Positions 1-8,624 of a DNA stretch of 64,000 nucleotides are shown in pieces (the stretch's first letter is position 1; every line of letters starts with the position of its first letter). The notes beneath the pieces were generated by a model, which was not told where the DNA came from, did no database searches, and saw only the letters and a program-made list of their open reading frames with translations. The DNA comes from Microcella sp. (GTDB taxonomy: Bacteria > Actinomycetota > Actinomycetes > Actinomycetales > Microbacteriaceae), in the NCBI RefSeq assembly GCF_025808395.1, contig NZ_CP075524.1:372001-436000 (forward strand). The letters are read 5' to 3'. A program made the position numbers and the translations under genes.

Positions 1-33
1 TCGTCGATGGTGACGCCTCAACCACCTCGAGTT

Positions 34-57
34 CCGGTCAGCAGTGCTGCCGACCGG
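34..57 (+). promoter_or_regulatory. Imperfect hairpin in leader of ECF operon
   Basis: CCGGTC (34-39) pairs with GACCGG (52-57), with an inner GCA/TGC pairing. It lies about 30 nt before the ATG at 89. It could be a leader element of the nucleoside operon or the terminator of a gene outside the window; no U-tract follows, so a leader hairpin is slightly more likely. No known riboswitch class is recognised. Confidence 0.3.
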
Positions 58-88
58 ACGTTCACCCCCGAATCGAAAGGCACGGATC

Positions 89-802
89 ATGACCAACGCC
101 CCAGTGGCGTCTGCTCCGAAGAAGAGCAGCCGCTTCAACCGCAACAACCTGCCGACGACACTCATCGTCACGCTCATTCCGGTGTGTGTGGCGCTCAACA
201 TCGTCGGCGGCTACATCGCCTCAGCATTGCGACTGCCGGTCTACCTCGACATGATCGGCACCGCGATCTCGGCGATCGTGCTCGGCCCCTGGTGGGGCGC
301 GCTCGTCGGTGTTCTCACCAACACCGGCTCGGCACTCATCACCGGACCGGTGAGCCTGCCGTTCGCGCTCGTCAACGTCGTCGGCGCCCTGCTCTGGGGC
401 TACGGCGTGCGCTCGTGGGGCCTCGGCCGCACGATTCCGCGGTTCTTCCTGCTGAACATCATCGTCGCCGTCGCGTGCACCATCGTTGCGGCCCCGATCA
501 TCGTTCTGGTCTTCGGTGGAGCGACCGGTGCGGGTGCTGATGCACTGACCGGAACCTTCCTCGCAGTCGGGCAGAACCTCGTGGGTTCAGTGCTCTCGTC
601 GAACATCCTGACGTCTCTGGCAGACAAGATCATCGCGGGCTTCGTAGCGCTCGCGATCATCGAAGCGCTGCCGAAATCGTTGACGCAGAATCTCGACATA
701 GTGAAGGCGACACCACTCAAGGGCGTTCTGCTCGCCGTTGCCGGTGTCGTCGTCGGTGTGCTGATCGTCGTCGTGTTCCTCGCCATCAACGCGGGCGCCT
801 AG
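89..802 (+). CDS. ECF transporter substrate-binding S component, probably nucleoside-related
   Basis: A 237-residue integral membrane protein with about six hydrophobic segments after a short Lys/Arg-rich N-terminus, typical in size for the membrane S subunit of energy-coupling-factor importers. It is followed directly by two ABC ATPases and an EcfT-like protein, which completes the complex. The ATG at 89 (MTNAP) is chosen over an upstream ATG at 44 because AAAGG lies at suitable spacing before it and the upstream codons read as leader. The substrate is not readable from the protein; the downstream nucleoside phosphorylases and nucleoside hydrolase suggest a nucleoside or nucleobase (inference). 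Vitamin uptake is the main alternative. Confidence 0.8.
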   Translation: MTNAPVASAPKKSSRFNRNNLPTTLIVTLIPVCVALNIVGGYIASALRLPVYLDMIGTAISAIVLGPWWGALVGVLTNTGSALITGPVSLPFALVNVVGALLWGYGVRSWGLGRTIPRFFLLNIIVAVACTIVAAPIIVLVFGGATGAGADALTGTFLAVGQNLVGSVLSSNILTSLADKIIAGFVALAIIEALPKSLTQNLDIVKATPLKGVLLAVAGVVVGVLIVVVFLAINAGA

Positions 803-815
803 GCACGAACAACCC

Positions 816-851
816 CGTCCGGGCGCGCGGCAGCAGTCGCGCGCCCGGACG
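816..851 (+). promoter_or_regulatory. Strong 14-bp hairpin between S and A1 genes
   Basis: CGTCCGGGCGCGCG (816-829) is perfectly complementary to 838-851, with an 8-nt loop, between the S-component stop codon and the GGAGG of the next gene. No T-run follows. It may be an attenuator or a 3-prime stabilising structure giving more S subunit than energising module (inference). Confidence 0.6.
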
Positions 852-864
852 CTACGGAGGAATC

Positions 865-1719
865 ATGACCGAACCCATCATCACGTTTGACAACGTCACC
901 TACAGCTATCCCGGCACAGAAGAGCCGGCCCTCGACTCCATCGATTTCTCTGTCATGCCCGGCGAGTACGTCGCCGTGCTGGGGCTCAACGGCGCTGGCA
1001 AGACCACGCTGGGGCTCTGCGTCAACGGCGTCGTTCCCACCATGCTCGGTGGCGAGATGACCGGCACGGTCACCGTCGCCGGCCTCGAGGTCGGCGAGTA
1101 CGCCGTTCGCGAGATGGCGAAGGTCGTCGGCATGGTCTTCGACAACCCCGAGTTTCAGATGAGCCAGCTCTCGGTCGCTGAAGAGATCGCGCTCGGCCTC
1201 GAGAACGCCGGTGTGCCCTACGAAGACATGATCCGCATCATTCCCGAGACGCTCGAGCTCGTCGGGCTCGCGGGTTTCGAGAAGCGTTCGCCCCTCGGGC
1301 TCTCGGGTGGCCAGCAGCAGCGGCTCGCGATCGCGGCGGTGCTCGCCATGAGCCCGCAGATTCTCATCATGGACGAGCCGACGTCGAACCTCGACCCCAT
1401 CGGCAAGCAAGAAGTCTTCGACATGGCGGCGACCCTCAACAAGCAGAAGGGCATGACCGTCATCGTCATCGAGCACGAGGTCGAGGTCATGGCGCGCTAC
1501 GCCGACCGCGTCGTGGTGCTCGACCACGGTCGCGTCGTCATGAACGGCACGCCTCAAGAGATCTTCAGCCGAGTCGACGAGCTCGCCGCTCTGCACCTGA
1601 GGGTGCCCGAGAGCGCCGCTCTCGCCACGATGCTCGCCGAGCACAAGCTCTGGAAGGGCGAGATTCCGACCCGCACCGAATCCGCCGTCGACGCCATCAA
1701 CTCACGACTGGAGGCCTGA
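865..1719 (+). CDS. ECF transporter ATP-binding protein, A1 type
   Basis: A 284-residue ABC ATPase that energises the ECF importer at the inner face of the membrane. Visible motifs are Walker A GLNGAGKTT at about residue 41, a Q-loop (FDNPEFQ), the canonical signature LSGGQQQRLAIA, Walker B ILIMDEPTSNLD with the catalytic Glu, and the switch His in VIEHEVEVM. GGAGGA precedes the ATG. It is followed after 1 nt by the second ATPase, with which it should form a heterodimer that drives EcfT. Confidence 0.88.
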   Translation: MTEPIITFDNVTYSYPGTEEPALDSIDFSVMPGEYVAVLGLNGAGKTTLGLCVNGVVPTMLGGEMTGTVTVAGLEVGEYAVREMAKVVGMVFDNPEFQMSQLSVAEEIALGLENAGVPYEDMIRIIPETLELVGLAGFEKRSPLGLSGGQQQRLAIAAVLAMSPQILIMDEPTSNLDPIGKQEVFDMAATLNKQKGMTVIVIEHEVEVMARYADRVVVLDHGRVVMNGTPQEIFSRVDELAALHLRVPESAALATMLAEHKLWKGEIPTRTESAVDAINSRLEA

Positions 1720-1720
1720 C

Positions 1721-2602
1721 GTGGCTAAGAAGACCCCGCTTCCCTCACCGACCGAGGCGCGCGCCAGCGCTGCCCACGCGATCGTCGTGAACGACGCGCG
1801 CTATGTGTACCCGAACGGCAACGTCGTCGCGCTCGATGGTGTGAGCGTCACCGTCGAGCACGGCGAGATTCTCGGCATCATCGGCCAGAACGGCTCGGGC
1901 AAGACCACGCTCACGAAGCTGCTCAACGGCCTGCTGAAGCCTTCGGCTGGCGAGGTCGTGGTCAACGGCATCTCGACCAGCGGGCGCACCGTGCAAGAGA
2001 TGTCGGCGCACATCGGATACGTGTTCCAGAACCCCAATCACCAGCTCTTCGCCCGCACCGTGCAGGCCGAGCTCGAGTTTGGCCCGACCAACATCGGCAT
2101 CGAGGGCGACGAGCTCGCCGACCGGGTCGCGCGAGCGGTCGAGTTCTTCGGGCTCGCTGACGTCATCGACGAGCATCCGTATCGCGTGAGCTTTCCGATC
2201 AGAAAGCTCGTGGGCATCGCGTCGATCGTCACGATGGAACCGTCGATTCTCATTCTCGACGAGCCCTCGACGGGTCAAGACCACCAGACCACGTCGATCA
2301 TCAACGACCTCATGCGCAAGCTCGCCGATCAGGGCACGACGGTCGTCTGCGTGTCGCACGACATGCCGCTGCTCGCCGATGTGGTCAAGCGCGTCATCGT
2401 CATGAAAGATGCCCAGATCATCGCCGATGCCTCGCCGCGAGAGGTCTTCGCCGATAAGCCCCTCATGGCGCGCACCAACCTGCAGGCGCCTCAGATCACC
2501 GACATCGCCCTGCAGACCGTCGTGCCGCTGGGCGGGCCGGTTGCCCTGACCCCGTCAGAACTCGCCGACGATCTCGTCGCCCGACTCGGCCGCAAAGGCT
2601 AG
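1721..2602 (+). CDS. ECF transporter ATP-binding protein, A2 type, degenerate signature motif
   Basis: A 293-residue ABC ATPase with a GTG start one base after the A1 stop. Walker A (GQNGSGKTT, about residues 55-63), Q-loop (FQNPNHQLF), Walker B with Glu (ILILDEPSTGQD) and the switch His (VSHDM) are intact. The signature LSGGQ is replaced by VSFPIRKLVGIAS. In ABC heterodimers the signature of one subunit faces the Walker A of the partner, so one of the two ATP sites of this transporter should be catalytically weak (inference). The frame remains open and codon use is normal, so it is not a pseudogene. Confidence 0.85.
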   Translation: MAKKTPLPSPTEARASAAHAIVVNDARYVYPNGNVVALDGVSVTVEHGEILGIIGQNGSGKTTLTKLLNGLLKPSAGEVVVNGISTSGRTVQEMSAHIGYVFQNPNHQLFARTVQAELEFGPTNIGIEGDELADRVARAVEFFGLADVIDEHPYRVSFPIRKLVGIASIVTMEPSILILDEPSTGQDHQTTSIINDLMRKLADQGTTVVCVSHDMPLLADVVKRVIVMKDAQIIADASPREVFADKPLMARTNLQAPQITDIALQTVVPLGGPVALTPSELADDLVARLGRKG

Positions 2603-2610
2603 GAGCCGTC

Positions 2611-3507
2611 ATGTCAATGCAAGGAGCCCTTCCCGTCGCCCTCATTCCCGGCGACTCTGCGATGCACCGCATCCACCCGCTGCCGAAGATGATCTGGGTC
2701 GTGCTCTACGTCGTGGTGGCCTTCATGACGCAGAACATCATCCTGCTCTACAGCATGGCGGCCTTCGCCCTGTTCTTGGCGATCGTGAGCGGGGTGATCC
2801 GGCCCATGCTGAAGGCCGCGTTCATCATCGTGCCGATCGGCTCGTCGCTGCTGGCCCTGCAGCTCATGGCGCCCGCCGTCGAGCAGCCCTGGACCCAGAT
2901 CGCCCAGTTCGGGCCGATCACGCTCTACGAAGACGGCCTCTACTACGGCCTCGTGCTGCTCGGCCGCATCGTCGCCTGTCTGCTCATGGCGCTCGTCGTC
3001 GTCATGACGACGCACCCGAGCGACCTCTTCACGACGCTGGCCAAGCTCAAGGTGCCGTACACGCTCAACTTCATGATGGCGATGACCCTGCAGCTGATTC
3101 CCGTGTTCCAGCGCGAGGTCGGCATCATTCTCAGCGCGCAGAAGTCTCGAGGCATGAAGGGCAACGGCTTTCAAGCGGTGCTGCCGAGCTTCGTGCCCGT
3201 CTTCGTCGGTGCCATCGAGCGCGTGCAGCAGCTGTCGATCTCGCTCGAGTCTCGTGGGTTCGGCTCTGCCGGCATCAAGACGTCGTACCGCCAGGTCAAA
3301 GGAAAGCCGACTGACTGGATTCTCGCCATTGTCGGCGTGGCAGGAGCCGCGACGCTCGGCACGATGTCGATCATGCGCGGCGGGTGGAACCTTCGCGACC
3401 TGCTCGTCGTCGAGCCCGCCACGGCCGTGATCGTCTGGACGGTCTCTGCCTCGCTCTTTCTCGGCATCATCCTGTTCGCGCTCATTCTGTCGTTCAAGCA
3501 GAGCTAG
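2611..3507 (+). CDS. ECF transporter transmembrane coupling protein, EcfT-like
   Basis: A 298-residue protein with several N-terminal hydrophobic segments, a cytoplasmic region and a hydrophobic C-terminus. It carries the two short Arg-Gly coupling signatures expected in EcfT: one in AQKSRGMKG and one in SLESRGFGS. These helices dock onto the two ATPases and transmit ATP hydrolysis to the S subunit. It closes the four-gene importer cassette and is followed 12 nt later by a nucleoside phosphorylase gene. Confidence 0.85.
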   Translation: MSMQGALPVALIPGDSAMHRIHPLPKMIWVVLYVVVAFMTQNIILLYSMAAFALFLAIVSGVIRPMLKAAFIIVPIGSSLLALQLMAPAVEQPWTQIAQFGPITLYEDGLYYGLVLLGRIVACLLMALVVVMTTHPSDLFTTLAKLKVPYTLNFMMAMTLQLIPVFQREVGIILSAQKSRGMKGNGFQAVLPSFVPVFVGAIERVQQLSISLESRGFGSAGIKTSYRQVKGKPTDWILAIVGVAGAATLGTMSIMRGGWNLRDLLVVEPATAVIVWTVSASLFLGIILFALILSFKQS

Positions 3508-3519
3508 GAGGCTCACATC

Positions 3520-4302
3520 ATGGCCGTCACCACACACGACGACCGGCAGCATCACATTCAGGTGGCACCCGGCGAGGTCGGACGCTACGTCTTCTTGCCC
3601 GGCGACCCCGGTCGGTGCGAGCCCATCGCCCGCTTGTTCGACGACCCCGTGCTCATCGCCAGCAATCGTGAGTATGAGACCTGGACGGGAACGCTCGACG
3701 GCGAGAAGGTCTCGGTCACCTCGACCGGCATCGGCTGCCCGTCGGCGGCGATCGCGATGGAAGAGCTCGTCAAGGTCGGCGCCGACACCTTCGTGCGCGT
3801 GGGCACCTCGGGCGCGATGCAGCCCGAGATCGTGCCAGGAGACCTCGGCGTCATCAGCGGTGCGATCCGCGACGAAGGCACCACGCTGCACTACCTTCCC
3901 GTCGAGTTTCCGGCAGTGGCAGACATCGATGTGACGCGCGCGCTGACGGTGGGCGCTCGGTCGCTCGGTCGCACGGTGCACGTCGGCATCAGCCAGTCGA
4001 AAGACTCGTTCTACGGCCAGCACGAGCCCGGGCGCATGCCCGTCGCGCCGCGACTGCGCGACCGCTGGGCCGCGTGGATGGCCGGCGGTGCGATCTGCTC
4101 TGAGATGGAGGCGGCCGCGCTCTACATCGTGGCCTCGACCCTGAGGGTGCGCGCGGGCGGCATCATGCTCATCCTCGGGCATCACGATCAATCGCCGATG
4201 ACTGAAGAAGAAGAGGCGATGGGCTCGATGGACAACCTGCTGCCTGCGGCGATCGCCGGCATGCGCGAGCTCATCGCTCGCGACCGCGAGGCGGCAGCAT
4301 GA
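3520..4302 (+). CDS. Nucleoside phosphorylase, uridine phosphorylase-like (copy 1)
   Basis: A 260-residue PNP/UDP-family phosphorylase that would split a nucleoside with phosphate into base and ribose-1-phosphate. Visible signatures are the N-terminal phosphate-loop region FLPGDPGRCEPIA, the STGIGCPSAAIAMEEL segment, VRVGTSGA, and the ribose/base-binding SEMEAAALY. Length fits the Udp/DeoD-like trimer-hexamer group. AGGAGG precedes the ATG closely. It overlaps the next, clearly paralogous gene by 4 nt. The preference for uridine over other nucleosides is inferred from overall similarity. Confidence 0.85.
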   Translation: MAVTTHDDRQHHIQVAPGEVGRYVFLPGDPGRCEPIARLFDDPVLIASNREYETWTGTLDGEKVSVTSTGIGCPSAAIAMEELVKVGADTFVRVGTSGAMQPEIVPGDLGVISGAIRDEGTTLHYLPVEFPAVADIDVTRALTVGARSLGRTVHVGISQSKDSFYGQHEPGRMPVAPRLRDRWAAWMAGGAICSEMEAAALYIVASTLRVRAGGIMLILGHHDQSPMTEEEEAMGSMDNLLPAAIAGMRELIARDREAAA

Positions 4303-5069
4303 GCGGCGCGCACGACCCCGAGGTGCAGTACCACCTGCAGCTGCGCCCCGGTGATGTCGGCCGCTATGTGCTGCTGCCCGGCGACCCCGGCCGGTGCGAA
4401 CCGATCGCCGCCCACTTCGATGAGGCCCGCCTCGTCGCGAGCAACCGCGAGTACACGACGTACACGGGCACGCTCGACGGCGTTCCGGTGAGCGTCGTCT
4501 CGACCGGTATCGGATGCCCGTCATCGGCCATCGCGGTCGAAGAGCTCATCAAGCTCGGCGCCGACACCTTCATTCGCGTGGGCACCTCGGGGGCGATTCA
4601 GCCCGACACCCCCTCGGGAACCCTCGCGATCGTCACCGCGGCCATTCGAGACGAGGGCACCTCGAGCCACTACCTGCCCATGGAGTTTCCGGCCATCGCA
4701 GACCCTCAGGTGGTCGACGCGATCACCGAGGCGGCTCGACGCACGGGTGCGCCGTGGGAGCGCGGAGTGACGCAGTCGAAAGACTCGTTCTACGGCGAGG
4801 TCGAGCCAGAGCGCATGCCCATGGCGGGCATGCTTGCAGACCGGTGGGCTGCCTGGGTCGCGGGTGGAGCCATCTGCTCTGAGATGGAGGCGTCGACGAT
4901 CTTCATCATCAGTGCGATTCATCGCGTGCGCGCCGGCGGCATCATGCAGGTGCACAACGACGCCGTCGGCGGCGAGATCGACCAGAACCGCGAGCACTTG
5001 CTCGCGACCGCGGTCGAGTCGCTGCGCGTGCTGATCGCTCACGATCGAGATTCGAGTTCATGGCCCTGA
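4299..5069 (+). CDS. Nucleoside phosphorylase, uridine phosphorylase-like (copy 2)
   Basis: A 256-residue tandem paralogue of the preceding gene, sharing LLPGDPGRCEPIA, STGIGCPSSAIAVEEL, IRVGTSGAIQP, QSKDSFYGEVEPERMPM and SEMEAS. The starts overlap as ATGA, so the two are translationally coupled. Divergence is spread along the protein, with more change around the last third (for example IFIISAIHRV against LYIVASTLRV), which could reflect different base specificity or a hetero-oligomer. The 3-prime end overlaps the MFS gene by 10 nt. Confidence 0.83.
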   Translation: MSGAHDPEVQYHLQLRPGDVGRYVLLPGDPGRCEPIAAHFDEARLVASNREYTTYTGTLDGVPVSVVSTGIGCPSSAIAVEELIKLGADTFIRVGTSGAIQPDTPSGTLAIVTAAIRDEGTSSHYLPMEFPAIADPQVVDAITEAARRTGAPWERGVTQSKDSFYGEVEPERMPMAGMLADRWAAWVAGGAICSEMEASTIFIISAIHRVRAGGIMQVHNDAVGGEIDQNREHLLATAVESLRVLIAHDRDSSSWP

Positions 5070-6373
5070 CGGCCGACGCCGAGCGGCTCGCGAGGGTCGC
5101 CCCCGAGTATGTCGCCCGCATGCGCGGGCACCAGCGTCGCAATGTGACGCTCATGATCCTCGACGGTGCGGCCTTCGCGCTCGTGCTGTCGATGCTGAGC
5201 GAGACGACGATCATTCCGGCGTTCGTCGAGGGGCTCACGGGCAGTGCCGTGCTCGTGGGCCTCGTGGGTGCGATCTTCGCGCTCGGGCGCTATGCCCCGC
5301 AGCTCGTCGGCGCGCACCTGGCGCTCGGGCGAGAGCGGCGCAAGCCGCTGTTCGTGACGATCATCGTCGCGCAGCGCGTCGGCATCCTCGCCGTCGCGGC
5401 GAGCGCGCAGCTCGCGGGCGCACTCGACACCTCGCTCGTGGTGGTGCTGTTTCTCATCTCGTTCGGCGTGTATGCGGCGCTCGCCGGCATCATCGGCCCG
5501 GTGTTCGGCGACTTCGTGGCCAAAGCGGTGCCGGTCGGCCGCGGCCTGTTCTTCGGCACGGTGCAGCTGATCGGCGGGCTCTTGGGCTTCGGGGCCGCCC
5601 TGATCGCCGAGACGGTCATCCGTGAGAACGAGTTTCCGGTCGGCAATCAGATTCTCTTCTGGGCCGCCGTGGCGGGCTCGGTGGTCTCGCTCGTGCTCGT
5701 GTGCTTCTTGAAAGAAGAACGCCTGCCCGACCCGCCGCCGCGCCCGCCGTTCGTGCGAACGCTCGCGAGCATCCCGGGCATTCTGCGCACCGACCCCGAC
5801 TACCGGCGCTTTCTCGTCGGCCGCCTCTTTCAAGCGATCGCGGCGGGCGGCATGGGCTTCGTCGTCGTGGCCGGGCTGCAGGGATCGACGCTCGTGCCCT
5901 CAGACGCGGCGCTGCTCGCGGCGGCGTTCATTCTGGCCCAGGCGGTGCTCGGGTTCGGCCTGGGTGCTCTCGGCAACGCGGCCGGCTGGCGCGTGGTCAT
6001 GGTCGTCGGCGGCTCGCTCATGGCGGCGGGATTCGCCGTCGCCGCGGTGGGCGGTTCGCTCGTCATGAGCATCATCGCGATGGCACTGCTCGGGGGCGCG
6101 AACTCGCTCGTCTTCGTCGGCGACCAGAACATGTCGATCGAGCTCGCGCCCACCGGGTCGACGAGCATCTACCTCGGGCTCACGTCGACGGCCCTCGGGC
6201 CCTTCTTCATCGCGGGGCCGCTGCTGGCGGGCGTGCTCTCGCCCGTGCTCGGGTTCACCCCCGTCTTCGTCGCGGCAGCCGTGCTCGCCGCGATCGGGGC
6301 CGCACTGTGCCTGCGCGTGCGCGAACCGCGGCACCGCATCGCCGTCGACAGGCTCGACGAGGTGCTGCCGTGA
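5060..6373 (+). CDS. MFS transporter (copy 1)
   Basis: A 437-residue polytopic membrane protein with about twelve hydrophobic segments in two halves and a basic loop (LALGRERRKPLF) after the second or third helix, as in the major facilitator superfamily. It overlaps the phosphorylase gene upstream and the paralogous MFS gene downstream (GTGA). Context suggests transport of nucleosides, bases or related products (inference). Direction of transport is unknown; an exporter of excess base is possible because the ECF system already provides uptake. Confidence 0.8.
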   Translation: MALTADAERLARVAPEYVARMRGHQRRNVTLMILDGAAFALVLSMLSETTIIPAFVEGLTGSAVLVGLVGAIFALGRYAPQLVGAHLALGRERRKPLFVTIIVAQRVGILAVAASAQLAGALDTSLVVVLFLISFGVYAALAGIIGPVFGDFVAKAVPVGRGLFFGTVQLIGGLLGFGAALIAETVIRENEFPVGNQILFWAAVAGSVVSLVLVCFLKEERLPDPPPRPPFVRTLASIPGILRTDPDYRRFLVGRLFQAIAAGGMGFVVVAGLQGSTLVPSDAALLAAAFILAQAVLGFGLGALGNAAGWRVVMVVGGSLMAAGFAVAAVGGSLVMSIIAMALLGGANSLVFVGDQNMSIELAPTGSTSIYLGLTSTALGPFFIAGPLLAGVLSPVLGFTPVFVAAAVLAAIGAALCLRVREPRHRIAVDRLDEVLP

Positions 6374-7698
6374 CCGTCGCCGCCGACGTCGAGCGCTTGC
6401 GGCTGCTCGCACCCGAGTTCGTCGAGGGCATGGGCAAGCACCGCCGCCGCAACATGACCCTGATGGTGCTCGAGGGCGGAACCTTCGCGCTCGCGATGTC
6501 GCTCTTGAGCGAGACGACGATCATTCCCGCGTTCGTGCAGGCTCTCACGGGCAGCGCCCTGCTCGTCGGGCTCGTCGGCGCAGTCTGGGCGCTCGGCCGG
6601 TATCTGCCGCAACTGGTCGGTGCGCACCTCGTGCTCGGCCGTCGGCGGCGCAAGCCGCTGTTTCTGGCGATCGTCGTCGCCGAGCGCGTCGCGATTCTGC
6701 TCATCGCCATCGCCGCCTCGCTCGCGGGCGTGCTCACGACCGAGCTTGTGGTGCTGCTCTTCTTTCTCGCCTTCGCCGCCTACTCGACGACCGTGGGGCT
6801 GCTCGGCCCTGTCTACGGCGACTTCATCGCGAAGGCGGTGACGGTCGCGCGAGGCTGGCTCTTCGGCCTCGTGCAGCTGCTCGGGGGAGTGCTGGGCTTT
6901 CTCGCCGCGCTCGGTGCCGAGCGCCTGCTCGCGGCCTACCCGTTTCCGCTCGGCAACCAGATCGCCTTCTGGGCGGCGCTCGGGCTCTCGCTGCTGTCGA
7001 TCGTCTTCGTCGCCAACCTCGTCGATCACGAGTTTCCGGTGGCCGAGGCGCGGCCGCCGTTTCGCCGCACGCTCTCTGACGTGCCGCGCATGATCGCCGG
7101 CCACCTGCACTACCGCCGCTATCTGGTGGCGCGCGCGGCGATGGCGGCCGCGACCGGCGGGGTCGGGTTCGTCGTCGTCGCGGGGCTCGCCGGCCCCTTG
7201 CGAGCATCCGATGCGGCTTTGCTGGCGGCCGCCTTCGTGCTCGCTCAAGCGGTGATCGGGTTCTCGCTGGGCGTGCTCGGCAATCGCACCGGCTATCGAC
7301 TGGTCGTCATCGTCGGGGCCGTCTTGATGGTGGTCGGGATGCTCACCGCAGCCGTCGCCGACAGCCTGCCGCTCTTCGCGCTGTCGTGCGCGCTGCTCGG
7401 CGGTGCCAACTCGCTCACCTTCGTCTGCGACCCCAGCATGTCGATCGAGTTCGCGCCTCCCGGCAGAACGAGCGTCTACCTGGGCACGACGCTGACCGTG
7501 CTCGCACCGTTCTTCATCGCCGGCCCGCTGCTCGCGGGGCTGTTCGTGCCGATCGTGGGGGCCACCGCGGTGTTTCTCGCGTGCGCCGCTCTTGCCGCGC
7601 TGGGCGGTGCGCTCGCGATGCGCTTTCGCGACCCGCGCGCGGGCGGGGCGCTCGAACTCGACATCGCACCGACCGAGACCGCTCAGGAGGCATTGTGA
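6370..7698 (+). CDS. MFS transporter (copy 2)
   Basis: A 442-residue paralogue of the previous gene. The shared N-terminal block MGKHRRRNMTLMVLEGG aligns with the equivalent block of copy 1, and both carry SETTIIPAFV and GRYxPQLVGAHLxLGRxRRKPLF. The GTG start at 6370 overlaps the upstream TGA; further upstream sequence in this frame is antisense-like shadow. The 3-prime end overlaps the nucleoside hydrolase start as GTGA. Two such full-length tandem MFS genes suggest divergent substrates or a paired transporter. Confidence 0.8.
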   Translation: MTVAADVERLRLLAPEFVEGMGKHRRRNMTLMVLEGGTFALAMSLLSETTIIPAFVQALTGSALLVGLVGAVWALGRYLPQLVGAHLVLGRRRRKPLFLAIVVAERVAILLIAIAASLAGVLTTELVVLLFFLAFAAYSTTVGLLGPVYGDFIAKAVTVARGWLFGLVQLLGGVLGFLAALGAERLLAAYPFPLGNQIAFWAALGLSLLSIVFVANLVDHEFPVAEARPPFRRTLSDVPRMIAGHLHYRRYLVARAAMAAATGGVGFVVVAGLAGPLRASDAALLAAAFVLAQAVIGFSLGVLGNRTGYRLVVIVGAVLMVVGMLTAAVADSLPLFALSCALLGGANSLTFVCDPSMSIEFAPPGRTSVYLGTTLTVLAPFFIAGPLLAGLFVPIVGATAVFLACAALAALGGALAMRFRDPRAGGALELDIAPTETAQEAL

Positions 7699-8624
7699 CT
7701 CGACGACTCATCATCGACACCGACACCGCGGCCGACGACAGCTTCGCCATGCTCGTGGGCTTGCGGCACCCCGAGGCCAGGCTCGAGGCCGTCACGATCG
7801 TGGCAGGCAACGTCGCCTTCGACCAGCAGGTGCAGAACGCCCTCATCACGATCGACCAGGCGGGCCGGGGCGGCGATGTGCCCGTGCACCTGGGGGCGCG
7901 AGTGCCGCTGCTGCAGTCGTGGGTCGAGGCCAGCGCGCACGGCGACGGCAAGGGCAACCACGAGTGGCCAGAGCCCGCGCAGCGGCCGAGCGATGAGCGA
8001 GCGGCCGAGGCGATCGTGCGCATCGTCGACGAGAATCCCGGCGAGATCGACATCGTCGCGATCGGCCCCCTCACGAACATCGCCACGGCGGTGGCGCTCG
8101 ACCGTGAGCTGCCGCGCAAGGCCCGATCGCTCTGGATCATGGGGGGCTGCGAGAACTCGGTCGGCAACATCACCGCCGCGGCCGAGTACAACTTCTACGT
8201 CGACCCCGAGGCTGCCCAGCTCGTGCTCTCGGCAGGCTTCGACACGACGATCGTCACCTGGACGGTGACGCTCGAGCGCGCGACCTGGAGCGACGAGCAG
8301 CTGCGCGAACTGCGCGACCTGGGCACACCGCTCGCCGAGTTCTTCAGCATTCTCGACGCACCGAACCTCGAGTTCAATCGCAGTGTCGGCATCGAGGGCA
8401 GCACGCACCCCGACTCGCTCACGGCCATGCTGCTCGTGCGGCCAGACCTCATCACGGCGTCGCGCGAACTCTACGTCGAAGTCGACACCCGCCCCGGTCT
8501 CACGCGCGGCTACTCGCTCATGGACGACCGTCCTGAGCGCAACGCGCCGAACGCCCGCGTGATCGACGACATCGACGCCGAGGGCTTCTTCCTGGCCTAT
8601 CGAGAGCTGCTCGCGAGCGAGTGA
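7695..8624 (+). CDS. Inosine/uridine-preferring nucleoside hydrolase family protein
   Basis: A 309-residue IunH-family enzyme that would hydrolyse the N-glycosidic bond of ribonucleosides. The N-terminal Ca-binding DTDTAADDSFAML matches the family DxDxxxDD motif, and IGPLTNIATA, GGCENSVGNITAAAEYNFYVDPEAA and a C-terminal D are in the expected order. The GTG at 7695 has AGGAGG (7685-7690) at good spacing. As the last gene of the operon it gives a phosphate-independent route beside the two phosphorylases. Its 3-prime end overlaps the convergent regulator by 28 nt. Confidence 0.88.
   Translation: MTRRLIIDTDTAADDSFAMLVGLRHPEARLEAVTIVAGNVAFDQQVQNALITIDQAGRGGDVPVHLGARVPLLQSWVEASAHGDGKGNHEWPEPAQRPSDERAAEAIVRIVDENPGEIDIVAIGPLTNIATAVALDRELPRKARSLWIMGGCENSVGNITAAAEYNFYVDPEAAQLVLSAGFDTTIVTWTVTLERATWSDEQLRELRDLGTPLAEFFSILDAPNLEFNRSVGIEGSTHPDSLTAMLLVRPDLITASRELYVEVDTRPGLTRGYSLMDDRPERNAPNARVIDDIDAEGFFLAYRELLASE

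Noticed and set aside
2614..4524. Long minus-strand open frame of 636 codons
   Set aside because: It lies opposite the ecfT and phosphorylase genes, is rich in Arg, His and Asp as expected for an antisense frame of high-GC DNA, and has no recognisable domain.
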